Assembly (NCBI GenBank): GCA_964511555.1
Contig: CAZEFR010000019.1
Coordinates: forward strand, 1 to 40,286
DNA length: 40,286 nucleotides
Reading direction: 5' to 3'
From: CAIZGX01 sp964511555
Lineage (GTDB): Bacteria > Bacteroidota > Bacteroidia > Flavobacteriales_D > Sanyastnellaceae
This document shows positions 1-7,040 of the stretch, piece after piece. Below the pieces are notes generated by a model that saw only the letters and a list, made by a program, of their open reading frames with translations, was not told the DNA's origin and made no database searches. The position numbers and the translations under genes were made by a program. Positions within the stretch are counted from its first letter, which is position 1. Each line of letters opens with the position of its first letter.

Positions 1-1206
1 TCTTCACTTTTAGGTGGTTTGAACTACGTTGTAACCATCATTAACCTTCGTACAAAAGGAATGAAGATGACTCGTCTTCCTCTTACTGTATGGGCCTTAT
101 TCGTAACTGCAATCTTAGGTATCCTCTCTTTCCCTGTGTTGGTTTCTGCTGTTGTTCTTCTTTTGATGGATAGAAGCATGGGAACTGCTTTCTATTTGTC
201 TGACATCTACATTCAAGGTGAAGCATTAGATGTTACGGGTGGATCTCCGTTGTTGTTCCAACACTTGTTCTGGTTCTTGGGTCACCCTGAGGTATACATC
301 GTATTGTTGCCAGCTTTGGGTATCTCTTCAGAGGTCATATCTACAAATTCAAGAAAGCCAATCTTCGGATACAAGGCCATGATTGGTTCTATCTTGGCAA
401 TCGGATTTTTGTCGTTCATCGTTTGGGGGCACCACATGTACATCACCGGTATGAACCCATTCTTAGGATCGGTATTCGTATTTACGACTCTATTGATTGC
501 TATTCCTTCAGCGGTTAAGGCTTTCAACTACATTACCACGTTGTGGCAAGGTAACGTTCGCTTCACTCCGGCAATGTTGTTCAGTGTTGGTTTGGTAAGT
601 ACGTTCGTTACAGGTGGATTGACGGGTATCATCTTAGCTGACTCAGCGCTAGACGTAAACGTTCATGACACTTACTTTGTAGTCGCTCACTTCCATATTG
701 TAATGGGAATGTCTGCTATCTTCGGAATGTTGGCGGGTATTTACCATTGGTTCCCGAAACTATTCGGACGCATGTTAAATTCGAAACTTGGATACGCACA
801 CTTTTGGTTAACCTTGGTTTGCGGATTCGGAGTCTTTTTCCCAATGCACTTCGTTGGTATGGCAGGGGCTCCTCGTCGTTACTATAGTTTTTCTGAATTC
901 GAGTACCTAGATTGGGTAATGGATCTAAATCCGTATATCAGTGTATTCGCCATTATTGGTGGAGCGGCGCAGATGTTGTTTTTGGTGAACTTCTTCCATA
1001 GTATTTACTACGGTCAGAAGGCTTCACAAAACCCTTGGCAGTCGAACACGTTGGAATGGACTACTCCAGTTCAACACGTTCACGGAAACTGGCCAGGTGC
1101 GCTTCCTGAAGTTCACCGCTGGGCTTACGATTATTCTAACCCAGAACACGAAGAGGATTTCGTTCCTCAGGTTGTTCCAATGAAACCTGGAGAGCACGCT
1201 CATTAA
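1..1206 (+). CDS. ctaD: Cytochrome c oxidase subunit I (aa3-type), 5'-truncated
   Basis: This is the catalytic heme-copper subunit of terminal oxidase, in the inner membrane, reducing O2 with electrons from cytochrome c and pumping protons. The frame is open from base 1 (a TTG at 19 is internal, not the start), so only the last ~401 residues are present. Visible are the HPEVY motif (CuB histidine and the cross-linked tyrosine), WGHHMY (the two other CuB histidines), and HDTYFVVAHFHIV with the heme a3 and heme a ligands. At least eight hydrophobic helices alternate with short loops. The tail with EVHRWAYDY and an acidic, His-containing end is typical of Bacteroidota oxidases. A hairpin terminator follows 21 nt after the stop. 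The stop overlaps a possible downstream start at 1206 (TAATG). Identification is firm; only the 5' part is missing. Confidence 0.97.
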   Translation, partial: SSLLGGLNYVVTIINLRTKGMKMTRLPLTVWALFVTAILGILSFPVLVSAVVLLLMDRSMGTAFYLSDIYIQGEALDVTGGSPLLFQHLFWFLGHPEVYIVLLPALGISSEVISTNSRKPIFGYKAMIGSILAIGFLSFIVWGHHMYITGMNPFLGSVFVFTTLLIAIPSAVKAFNYITTLWQGNVRFTPAMLFSVGLVSTFVTGGLTGIILADSALDVNVHDTYFVVAHFHIVMGMSAIFGMLAGIYHWFPKLFGRMLNSKLGYAHFWLTLVCGFGVFFPMHFVGMAGAPRRYYSFSEFEYLDWVMDLNPYISVFAIIGGAAQMLFLVNFFHSIYYGQKASQNPWQSNTLEWTTPVQHVHGNWPGALPEVHRWAYDYSNPEHEEDFVPQVVPMKPGEHAH

Positions 1207-1227
1207 TGAACGACTTCAATAAAATTA

Positions 1228-1262
1228 AAAATCCGTATCTTAGAACGATGCGGATTTTTTTT
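1228..1262 (+). terminator. Intrinsic terminator after cytochrome oxidase subunit I
   Basis: The arms AAAATCCGTATC (1228-1239) and GATGCGGATTTT (1247-1258) form a 12-bp stem with a single T-G wobble and a 7-nt loop. A run of eight T covers 1255-1262. This is a textbook Rho-independent terminator. The ATG at 1248-1250, the probable start of the next gene, lies inside the 3' arm. Confidence 0.85.
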
Positions 1263-1907
1263 GTTATACTCATTAGTAAGCTTGCGCTTTTTGCACAAGC
1301 TCAACCTGTGAACCTTCGTCATTCATTCAAGGGGGTGTTCGAAGGTCAGCCCACAGCAACGGCTAAATGGGATACTTGGGGAACTTTTATTGGAGGTCGA
1401 ACCTTCAATACGCAAGCGTTGAAAGCGGGGGCAGTGTTCAATGAAACACTGGTGCTAGGTTTCGGTTACAATTGGTTGTCGAATGGAGTTTATAAGAACA
1501 TCAATGTAGACGGCAACTCGAAATTGAGCGAGTTTGAATTGCGGTATTTCGGTCCTTATGCGGAGTTCGATTTTTTTAAAAATGGGCATTGGAAAGGAAC
1601 CCTGCCGATTCAACTGGGGTTTGGAAAGAGTTTTCTGAAATATTCAGACGCAGATGGCAATCGCATCAAACTAAATGAAGGTCGCGTTGTTTTATATGAG
1701 CCCGCCATGAGTTTTAGTTACGATATTGCGAATTTGTTTGAAGTAGGTGCTGGTTTCGGATATCGAATTATGTTGAAGAACAACAACGCAATTGAACAAC
1801 GCTTAACTTCACCCAACTTTGTGGTGCGATTGAGTTTCAACCCCTACGGTTGGGCTGAATTGTTTCATTTAGATGAATTTGGAAAAAGGATAATGAAATC
1901 TAATTAG
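1248..1907 (+). CDS. Small exported protein, probable outer-membrane beta-barrel
   Basis: I do not recognise a named family. From the ATG at 1248 the product has 219 residues and begins with a good signal peptide (MRIFFVILISKLALFAQAQ, cleavage likely after AQA-Q). The mature part has repeated amphipathic strands with alternating aromatic or hydrophobic residues and many Gly, Asn and Tyr turns, for example around residues 60-90, 100-130 and 155-205, as expected for a small barrel. The frame is also open from an ATG at 1206 that overlaps the oxidase stop, but that form puts 14 polar residues before the signal sequence, so 1248 is preferred. The gap to ruvB is 6 nt. Its start codon sits in the stem of the preceding terminator, so expression may depend on readthrough or on a promoter inside the oxidase gene. 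Confidence 0.7.
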   Translation: MRIFFVILISKLALFAQAQPVNLRHSFKGVFEGQPTATAKWDTWGTFIGGRTFNTQALKAGAVFNETLVLGFGYNWLSNGVYKNINVDGNSKLSEFELRYFGPYAEFDFFKNGHWKGTLPIQLGFGKSFLKYSDADGNRIKLNEGRVVLYEPAMSFSYDIANLFEVGAGFGYRIMLKNNNAIEQRLTSPNFVVRLSFNPYGWAELFHLDEFGKRIMKSN

Positions 1908-1913
1908 AATATT

Positions 1914-2933
1914 ATGAGTGAAGATTTCGATATAAGAGACGAGGCGGAAGGAACAACCGATAAGGATTTAGAGCGTGTCCTCAGGCCCAAATCGTTTGAA
2001 GATTTTACGGGACAAAGACAAGTGCTGGAGAACCTTCAAATCTTCGTTCAAGCGGCTAAATTGCGCGGAGAGTCATTGGATCACGTCTTGCTTCATGGAC
2101 CTCCGGGTTTAGGAAAAACTACGTTGGCTTACATTGTTTCTTTGGAGATGGGTGTGGGTATTAAGACGACCTCTGGTCCTGTGTTGGACAAGCCTGCCGA
2201 CTTAGCTGGATTGCTCACCAACCTTGAAGCGAACGACGTCTTGTTCATTGACGAAATTCACCGATTGAGTCCTGTTGTAGAAGAATATCTCTACAGCGCT
2301 ATGGAAGATTTTTGCATAGACTTAGTTATTGATACAGGACCGAATGCTCGTTCGGTTCAAATTAATTTGAATCCGTTTACGCTTGTTGGGGCCACCACTC
2401 GAAGTGGATTGCTGACCGCTCCATTGCGCGCACGTTTCGGAATTAATGCGAGACTTTCTTATTACGATTCGAAGACGTTAACAGACATTGTAGAGCGTAG
2501 TTCTGCTATTTTGAAAATACCAATTACGCCAGATGCGGCTTATGAAATAGCGCGTAGAAGTCGCGGCACGCCTCGTATTGCGAATGCGTTGCTTCGTCGT
2601 GTTAGAGATTTCGCTCAGATTAAAGGCGATGGTACCATTGAAATAAACATCACTCAAATGGCATTGGATGCCCTGAACGTAGACACGTTGGGTCTCGATG
2701 AAATGGACAACAAAATCCTCATGACCATCATGAATAAGTTCAACGGAGGCCCCGTTGGTTTAACGACCGTTGCGACAGCAGTTGGAGAAGATGCTGGAAC
2801 GATTGAGGAAGTATACGAGCCGTTCTTAATTCAAGAAGGGTTCCTTACTCGAACACCGCGTGGAAGACAGTTGACTGAACTTACCTACAAGCATCTAGGG
2901 AAAATTCGCAACAAGCCAGGGGAGTTGTTTTAG
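1914..2933 (+). CDS. ruvB: Holliday junction branch migration ATPase RuvB
   Basis: RuvB is the hexameric AAA+ motor that drives branch migration of Holliday junctions with RuvA, in the cytoplasm during recombinational repair. The 339 residues match the normal family length. Seen are Walker A GPPGLGKTT (62-70), Walker B with DEIH (113-116), the sensor-1 segment GATTRSGLL, the arginine-finger region APLRARFG, and a C-terminal winged-helix domain with the conserved PRGRQ segment. The ATG at 1914 lies 6 nt after the previous stop. The stop TAG shares its last base with the GTG start of queG (TAGTG), so the two genes are probably translationally coupled. Confidence 0.97.
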   Translation: MSEDFDIRDEAEGTTDKDLERVLRPKSFEDFTGQRQVLENLQIFVQAAKLRGESLDHVLLHGPPGLGKTTLAYIVSLEMGVGIKTTSGPVLDKPADLAGLLTNLEANDVLFIDEIHRLSPVVEEYLYSAMEDFCIDLVIDTGPNARSVQINLNPFTLVGATTRSGLLTAPLRARFGINARLSYYDSKTLTDIVERSSAILKIPITPDAAYEIARRSRGTPRIANALLRRVRDFAQIKGDGTIEINITQMALDALNVDTLGLDEMDNKILMTIMNKFNGGPVGLTTVATAVGEDAGTIEEVYEPFLIQEGFLTRTPRGRQLTELTYKHLGKIRNKPGELF

Positions 2934-3847
2934 TGTTGAACCAGTCTGAACATACGCGGATAGTCAAAGAAATTGCAAGTCAATTGGGCTTTGTACATTG
3001 CGGGATTTCAAAGGCTGAATTTTTGGAGGAAGAAGCTCCACGACTAGAGCAATGGCTCAAGCAGAACATGCACGGTGAAATGCGTTATATGGAAGGTCAC
3101 TTCGATAAGCGCTTAGATCCATCGTTACTTGTTCCTGGTGCAAAGAGCGTAGTTTCTCTTATGTTCAATTACTATCCGAAAGAAGTTCAATCTTCAGACC
3201 TTCCTAAGATTTCAAAGTACGCTTGGGGAGAGGATTACCATGTTGTGGTGAAAGATAAATTGTTTCAGTTTGTAGATCTTATTCGTGAGCGAATAGGGGA
3301 TGTAAATGGAAGAGTTTTCGTGGACAGTGCTCCTGTTTTGGAGAAGGCATGGGCCGCGAAATCTGGATTGGGTTGGGTTGGAAAGAACAGCAATTTGATT
3401 TCAAAACAGAAAGGTTCTTTTTTCTTTTTAGCAGAACTCATTCTCGATTTGAATTTAGATACTGACGGCATTGTTACTGATCATTGTGGAACATGCACCG
3501 CTTGCATAGATGCCTGTCCGACCGGTGCCATTGTGGGTGATCGTGTTGTAGATGGAAGTAAATGCATCTCTTACTTCACCATTGAATTAAAGGAAAACGT
3601 TCCAAGTGAGTGGAAGGAAAAGCTCGACGGTTGGGCGTTTGGATGCGATGTCTGCCAAGATGTTTGTCCGTGGAATCGCTTTTCCATTCATCACAATGAA
3701 CCTCGATTTTTTGCTAAACCTGAACGCATGAATCTTTCGAAAAACGAATGGAAAGAGATGACGGCAGAAACATTTCAAGCTGTATTCGGGAAGACACCGC
3801 TCATGCGTGCTGGCTTAGCGCATATTCAATCGACTATCGCAGATTAA
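2933..3847 (+). CDS. queG: Epoxyqueuosine reductase QueG
   Basis: QueG carries out the last step of queuosine synthesis in tRNA, reducing epoxyqueuosine to queuosine with a cobalamin cofactor and two 4Fe-4S clusters. Of 304 residues, the segment VDSAPVLEK contains the conserved acid (D131). A ferredoxin-like CxxCxxCxxxCP is at C185, C188, C191 and C195, and a second cysteine set is at C211, C238, C241 and C245 (CDVCQDVCPWN). The gene starts with GTG overlapping the ruvB stop; a TTG three bases later is an alternative. No HEAT-repeat extension is present, so this is the short form. The last 4 bases are shared with the convergent folC through the palindrome TTAA. Confidence 0.95.
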   Translation: MLNQSEHTRIVKEIASQLGFVHCGISKAEFLEEEAPRLEQWLKQNMHGEMRYMEGHFDKRLDPSLLVPGAKSVVSLMFNYYPKEVQSSDLPKISKYAWGEDYHVVVKDKLFQFVDLIRERIGDVNGRVFVDSAPVLEKAWAAKSGLGWVGKNSNLISKQKGSFFFLAELILDLNLDTDGIVTDHCGTCTACIDACPTGAIVGDRVVDGSKCISYFTIELKENVPSEWKEKLDGWAFGCDVCQDVCPWNRFSIHHNEPRFFAKPERMNLSKNEWKEMTAETFQAVFGKTPLMRAGLAHIQSTIAD

Positions 3848-5067
3848 TCTTCTTCCGGAAGTATTTCCGCTACGGTGAAAATTGAACCGGTGACTACAAT
3901 TAAATCGTCTTTCGATGCAGCTGCTTTCGCAGCGTCTAAACCCGAATGAACATTCGGGTAGCAATTTCCTTTCAACATAAAACCTGAGGCCTTTGCTTGA
4001 AGCTCCTCCTTCGGAAGAGCACGAGGAATGTCGGCTTGAACGAAATAGTATTCCGCTTCTTGAGGAAGAAGCGAAAGCACTTGCGAATGGTCTTTGTCGT
4101 TCACCATTCCAATTACCATGTGAAGTTTCTGGAAGGAAAGTGTTTTTAGTTTTTCAACCAAAAAAGTAATTCCTTCTTCGTTGTGCGCTACTTCTGCTAC
4201 TGTTAGTGGTTCTGTGGCAAGAACCTGCCAACGTCCCATCAGATGCGTGTTTTCAATCACACGAAGAAATCCTTCAGTAATATTTTCATTCGAAATATTC
4301 CAATTCATTTTTTGAAGTTGAAGTAGAATTCCGAAGGCTGTTTTTTCATTGAAAAGTTGATAGCTTCCTTCGAGCGCAGATTTTGGTGGAAGGAGGGAAG
4401 CACTGATTGTTAGCGGTGCGTTTTTCCGTTTCGCGATTTCAATAATTTCTTGTCGCGCTCCCGATGGAATTTCACCTATAACAACTGGAATATTTTCTTT
4501 GACGATACCTGCTTTTTCTTTAGCAATTAATTCGAGCGTATCTCCAAGAAACTGAGTGTGATCGAGACTGATGGATGTAATGGCTGTCACGACAGGTTGA
4601 ACAATGTTCGTGCTGTCGAGTCTTCCACCCATGCCTACTTCAATAACTGCGATGTCTACTTGCTCCTGTGCAAAGTAATGGAAGGCGAGGGCAGTTGTAA
4701 TTTCGAAGAAGGAGGGCTCAATGTTTTTCCACGATTCTTTCGATTGCTCAACGAAGTTCGCAACGAAGGAAGGAGCAATTTTTTTTCCGTTCACGCGAAT
4801 GCGTTCTCGGTAGTCTTTTAGATGAGGAGAGGTGAAGAGTCCAACCTTGTATCCCGCTTCCATTAAAACGGATGCAGTGAGGTGAGAGGTGGATCCTTTT
4901 CCGTTCGAGCCAGCGATGTGCACGACTGGAAACTTCAAATGCGGATTACCGAGTGCTTCACAAAGCTGCGAGATGTTGCCAATGTCAGGTTTGTAAGCAG
5001 CAGCGCCTATGCGATGAAACATAGGCAGCTGCGAAAAAAGATATGCTACGGCTTCGTCGTAAGTCAC
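3844..5067 (-). CDS. folC: Folylpolyglutamate synthase / dihydrofolate synthase
   Basis: FolC adds glutamate to dihydropteroate and to folates, making and retaining the cytoplasmic folate pool. The 407-residue protein has the Mur-ligase fold. The P-loop GSNGKGS is at residues 53-59, followed by the family segment TSPHLKDYRERI. The central region has EVGMGGRLDSTN and the SLDHTQFLGDTLELIAKEKAGI block, and the C-terminal Mur domain follows (AEVAHNE, MVNDKD). The start is GTG (5067), only 4 nt after the TonB-like gene, so folC is the last gene of the exbB-exbD-tonB-like-folC operon. Whether it is bifunctional (FolC) or only FPGS cannot be told from sequence alone. Confidence 0.95.
   Translation of the reverse strand: MTYDEAVAYLFSQLPMFHRIGAAAYKPDIGNISQLCEALGNPHLKFPVVHIAGSNGKGSTSHLTASVLMEAGYKVGLFTSPHLKDYRERIRVNGKKIAPSFVANFVEQSKESWKNIEPSFFEITTALAFHYFAQEQVDIAVIEVGMGGRLDSTNIVQPVVTAITSISLDHTQFLGDTLELIAKEKAGIVKENIPVVIGEIPSGARQEIIEIAKRKNAPLTISASLLPPKSALEGSYQLFNEKTAFGILLQLQKMNWNISNENITEGFLRVIENTHLMGRWQVLATEPLTVAEVAHNEEGITFLVEKLKTLSFQKLHMVIGMVNDKDHSQVLSLLPQEAEYYFVQADIPRALPKEELQAKASGFMLKGNCYPNVHSGLDAAKAAASKDDLIVVTGSIFTVAEILPEED
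3940..3959. repeat. Inverted repeat inside folC, core shared with 31359-31376
   Basis: Two 9-bp arms, ACCCGAATG and CATTCGGGT, flank AA. The 16-bp core CCGAATGAACATTCGG recurs exactly at 31360-31375, again inside a minus-strand gene and again in the frame that encodes Pro-Asn-Val-His-Ser. A related intergenic stem-loop is at 22172-22193. The function is unknown and chance is possible. Confidence 0.4.
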
Positions 5068-5071
5068 GAGA

Positions 5072-5851
5072 TTATTTAACAGCTAGTACAATCGTGATGG
5101 TTCCGTTCTGCGGCATGCTGTTCGATGAAGGAGTAAAGGAACATTTTTTTGCGGCTTCAATAGCTAGCCCATGGTTGAACGCGACATCTGTAGTGATGTT
5201 AGACTTTGCAACAGTAGCTTTTGTCACTTTTCCGTTCTTGTCAACGGTTATACTCACTACAACTTCTCCGTTTGCAGTTGGTTTTTTATTCGTGCTAGGA
5301 CCAGATATACTTCCTCTTCCCTTGAGTGACCACCCGGTGCCGTTTCCGAAACCGCTGCCATTGAAGTTACCTGAGCCCGGTCCGTTTCCACCGCCATCGC
5401 CGCCACCTGTTCCACCACCCGATCCACCATTTCCACCTCCGTTACTTGCATCGTTTCCACCACCACCATTCAATTGGTTCAGCATGTTGTCTAATGCTGA
5501 AGGTTGTGGGTTTGCTTGCGCTGTCTGAGTTTGATCGGTAGAAGGTTTGTTTTGTCGTTCAACGGGTGTTTTGCTTTCTGAAATAGTAGGTGCTGAAATA
5601 TCTGCCCCGACGTAAGTCTCGGGCATAGGTGCGAACGCGATTTCAACGGGCTGAATAGCACCGCCAACTTCACCTTCTGCAGAACCTTCTCCTGCACCTA
5701 CCGGATTTCCACCACCGCCACCACCAGGATCTTCTTCTTTTTCAATGGGGGGAGAAGAGGCAAGCAAAAGAAAAACAACGAATAGGATGAGCAAGTGAAC
5801 TCCTCCGCTTGTTGCAGCACCAATTATTTTATTTTTCTTTTCTTCGGTCAT
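5072..5851 (-). CDS. TonB-like energy transducer with glycine-rich linker
   Basis: This is probably the periplasm-spanning partner of the ExbB/ExbD proteins encoded just upstream, passing proton-motive energy to outer-membrane transporters. Its 259 residues comprise a short Lys-rich cytoplasmic start, one membrane helix at about 16-31, a long low-complexity periplasmic stretch, and a C-terminal TonB-like domain at about 178-259 (GEVVVSITVDKNGKV is the recognisable strand). The linker is unusual: poly-Gly at 43-48 and Gly/Asn/Ser-rich from 129 to 176, instead of the usual Pro-Lys/Pro-Glu rod. The YP motif common near the start of TonB C-domains is not evident. The start ATG overlaps the exbD stop by ATGA. 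A TolA-like role is possible, but ExbBD plus TonB fits best. Confidence 0.8.
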   Translation of the reverse strand: MTEEKKNKIIGAATSGGVHLLILFVVFLLLASSPPIEKEEDPGGGGGGNPVGAGEGSAEGEVGGAIQPVEIAFAPMPETYVGADISAPTISESKTPVERQNKPSTDQTQTAQANPQPSALDNMLNQLNGGGGNDASNGGGNGGSGGGTGGGDGGGNGPGSGNFNGSGFGNGTGWSLKGRGSISGPSTNKKPTANGEVVVSITVDKNGKVTKATVAKSNITTDVAFNHGLAIEAAKKCSFTPSSNSMPQNGTITIVLAVK

Positions 5852-6249
5852 TGGTTTGCTTTTTCAGTTGCAATGAACGGAGTTCCTCCAATTTGTTGAA
5901 TGCCTGAAAATATTTCAATGGTTTCTCCAGTCGGAACCGATTTGTCTACGCGCAACAAAACGCGTTTGTCTTCTGAACTGTTTAATTTTTCCTGAAGCTG
6001 ATTCAAGATGATTGCTTTTTCAGATGGAGCTCCGTTTAAACTGTATGCCAAGTCTTTCGTAATGGTGACGGAAATTCCTGCTGGATTCTCTTTTCCATTT
6101 CCCGCTTGAGGCTTGTCTATTTGTGCAGACAATTCTTGCACAGCACCAGCACTCGCGATAATGAAAAAGATAAGCAGCATGAAGATGATGTCAGAGAGTG
6201 TGGACATGCCAGACTCAATGTGTACTTTGTGTTTTCTTCCGAAGTTCAT
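5848..6249 (-). CDS. exbD: Biopolymer transporter ExbD
   Basis: ExbD/TolR-type subunit of the proton-driven inner-membrane motor. The 133 residues comprise a short basic N-terminus, one transmembrane helix (about 18-38) carrying the expected proton-path aspartate (D20 in LSDIIFMLLIFF), and a periplasmic domain with the usual ending of short beta strands and LLRVDKSVPTGE. It starts 11 nt after exbB and its stop overlaps the TonB-like start by 4 nt, so the three are almost certainly co-translated. The length is normal for the family. Confidence 0.92.
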   Translation of the reverse strand: MNFGRKHKVHIESGMSTLSDIIFMLLIFFIIASAGAVQELSAQIDKPQAGNGKENPAGISVTITKDLAYSLNGAPSEKAIILNQLQEKLNSSEDKRVLLRVDKSVPTGETIEIFSGIQQIGGTPFIATEKANQ

Positions 6250-6260
6250 GGTGCCTCCTA

Positions 6261-6929
6261 TTAGTTCATGGGTTCGTCGAGAATGTCTACAAACTCTACA
6301 GCGTGAGATTCCATGGTATTCACCAATCGTCCGATGCGCGTTACCAAGGTGTTGTATGCAACGTAAGCCAACATACCCACAACCAATCCTGCAGCAGATG
6401 AAATCATCTTAATGTAAAGACCTTGAGAAACTACTCCGATTTCAATCTTACCCACATTCGAGATGTCGTGGAAGATGGTAATTACTCCGATAACTGTTCC
6501 TAAGAATCCGAACATCGGCGCAATGGAAGCGATGATGGCTAAGATGGAAGTGTTCTTTTCCAAATTAGAAATTTCTAGTTTTCCAGAATTCTCAACTGCG
6601 CTCTTAATGTCTTCAAGCGGTTTGCCAATGCGCGCAATTCCTTTTCCAATCATGCGTGCAACAGGTGTATTGGTTGTTACACAGAGATTTTTTGCAGCGT
6701 CTAATTTCCCTTGATTGATGTACTGCTTAATGTTCATCATAAAGTTTGAATCTTCTTTGTTGGCCTTTGCAACAGTGAGCCATCTTTCAACGAAGATGTA
6801 AATGGTAATTACGCTCATGATTAAAAGCGGAATGTAAATGTACCAGCCCGTAAGAACTAAATCTGTGATTGATAGTTTTTCAGAATTTTCAGCAACAGGT
6901 GCTTGAAGAAATAAAATAGCTGACTCCAT
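6261..6929 (-). CDS. exbB: MotA/TolQ/ExbB proton channel protein
   Basis: This is the pentameric channel subunit that converts proton-motive force to motion with ExbD and the TonB-like protein. I use the ATG at 6929 (222 residues, MESAILFLQAPV); an upstream TTG at 6965 is in frame but less likely. A first helix at about 26-50 is followed by a large cytoplasmic region. Two long helices come near the C-terminus, with the family signature SIAPMFGFLGTVIGVITIF and a Gly/Ala-rich last helix (SSAAGLVVGMLAYVAYN). It is the first gene of the operon. The 111-nt gap up to dnaE (6930-7040) should hold the promoter; the only -7-like element is CAAATTTG at 6963-6970, one mismatch from TAnnTTTG, with no clear -33 box. 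Confidence 0.92.
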   Translation of the reverse strand: MESAILFLQAPVAENSEKLSITDLVLTGWYIYIPLLIMSVITIYIFVERWLTVAKANKEDSNFMMNIKQYINQGKLDAAKNLCVTTNTPVARMIGKGIARIGKPLEDIKSAVENSGKLEISNLEKNTSILAIIASIAPMFGFLGTVIGVITIFHDISNVGKIEIGVVSQGLYIKMISSAAGLVVGMLAYVAYNTLVTRIGRLVNTMESHAVEFVDILDEPMN

Positions 6930-7040
6930 AATTTTTCGAATCTGTGTGTTTATTGTAACGCTCAAATTTGAAAAGAATTGCCCGAGAATTTATTCGAAGT
7001 AATATGGAGTTATTCAGAGGGGGTGGTTGATAGAACTTGT

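Noticed and set aside
5390..5480. Tandem repeat in the TonB-like gene
   Set aside because: The GGN-type codon stretch is low-complexity Gly coding, with no regular unit length.
5043..5528. Plus-strand proline-rich frame of 161 codons
   Set aside because: It is the complement of the glycine-rich linker of the TonB-like protein; Gly codons read back as Pro.
6930..7040. Strong promoter search before exbB
   Set aside because: Only a one-mismatch -7 element without a -33 partner was found, too weak to list as a separate feature.
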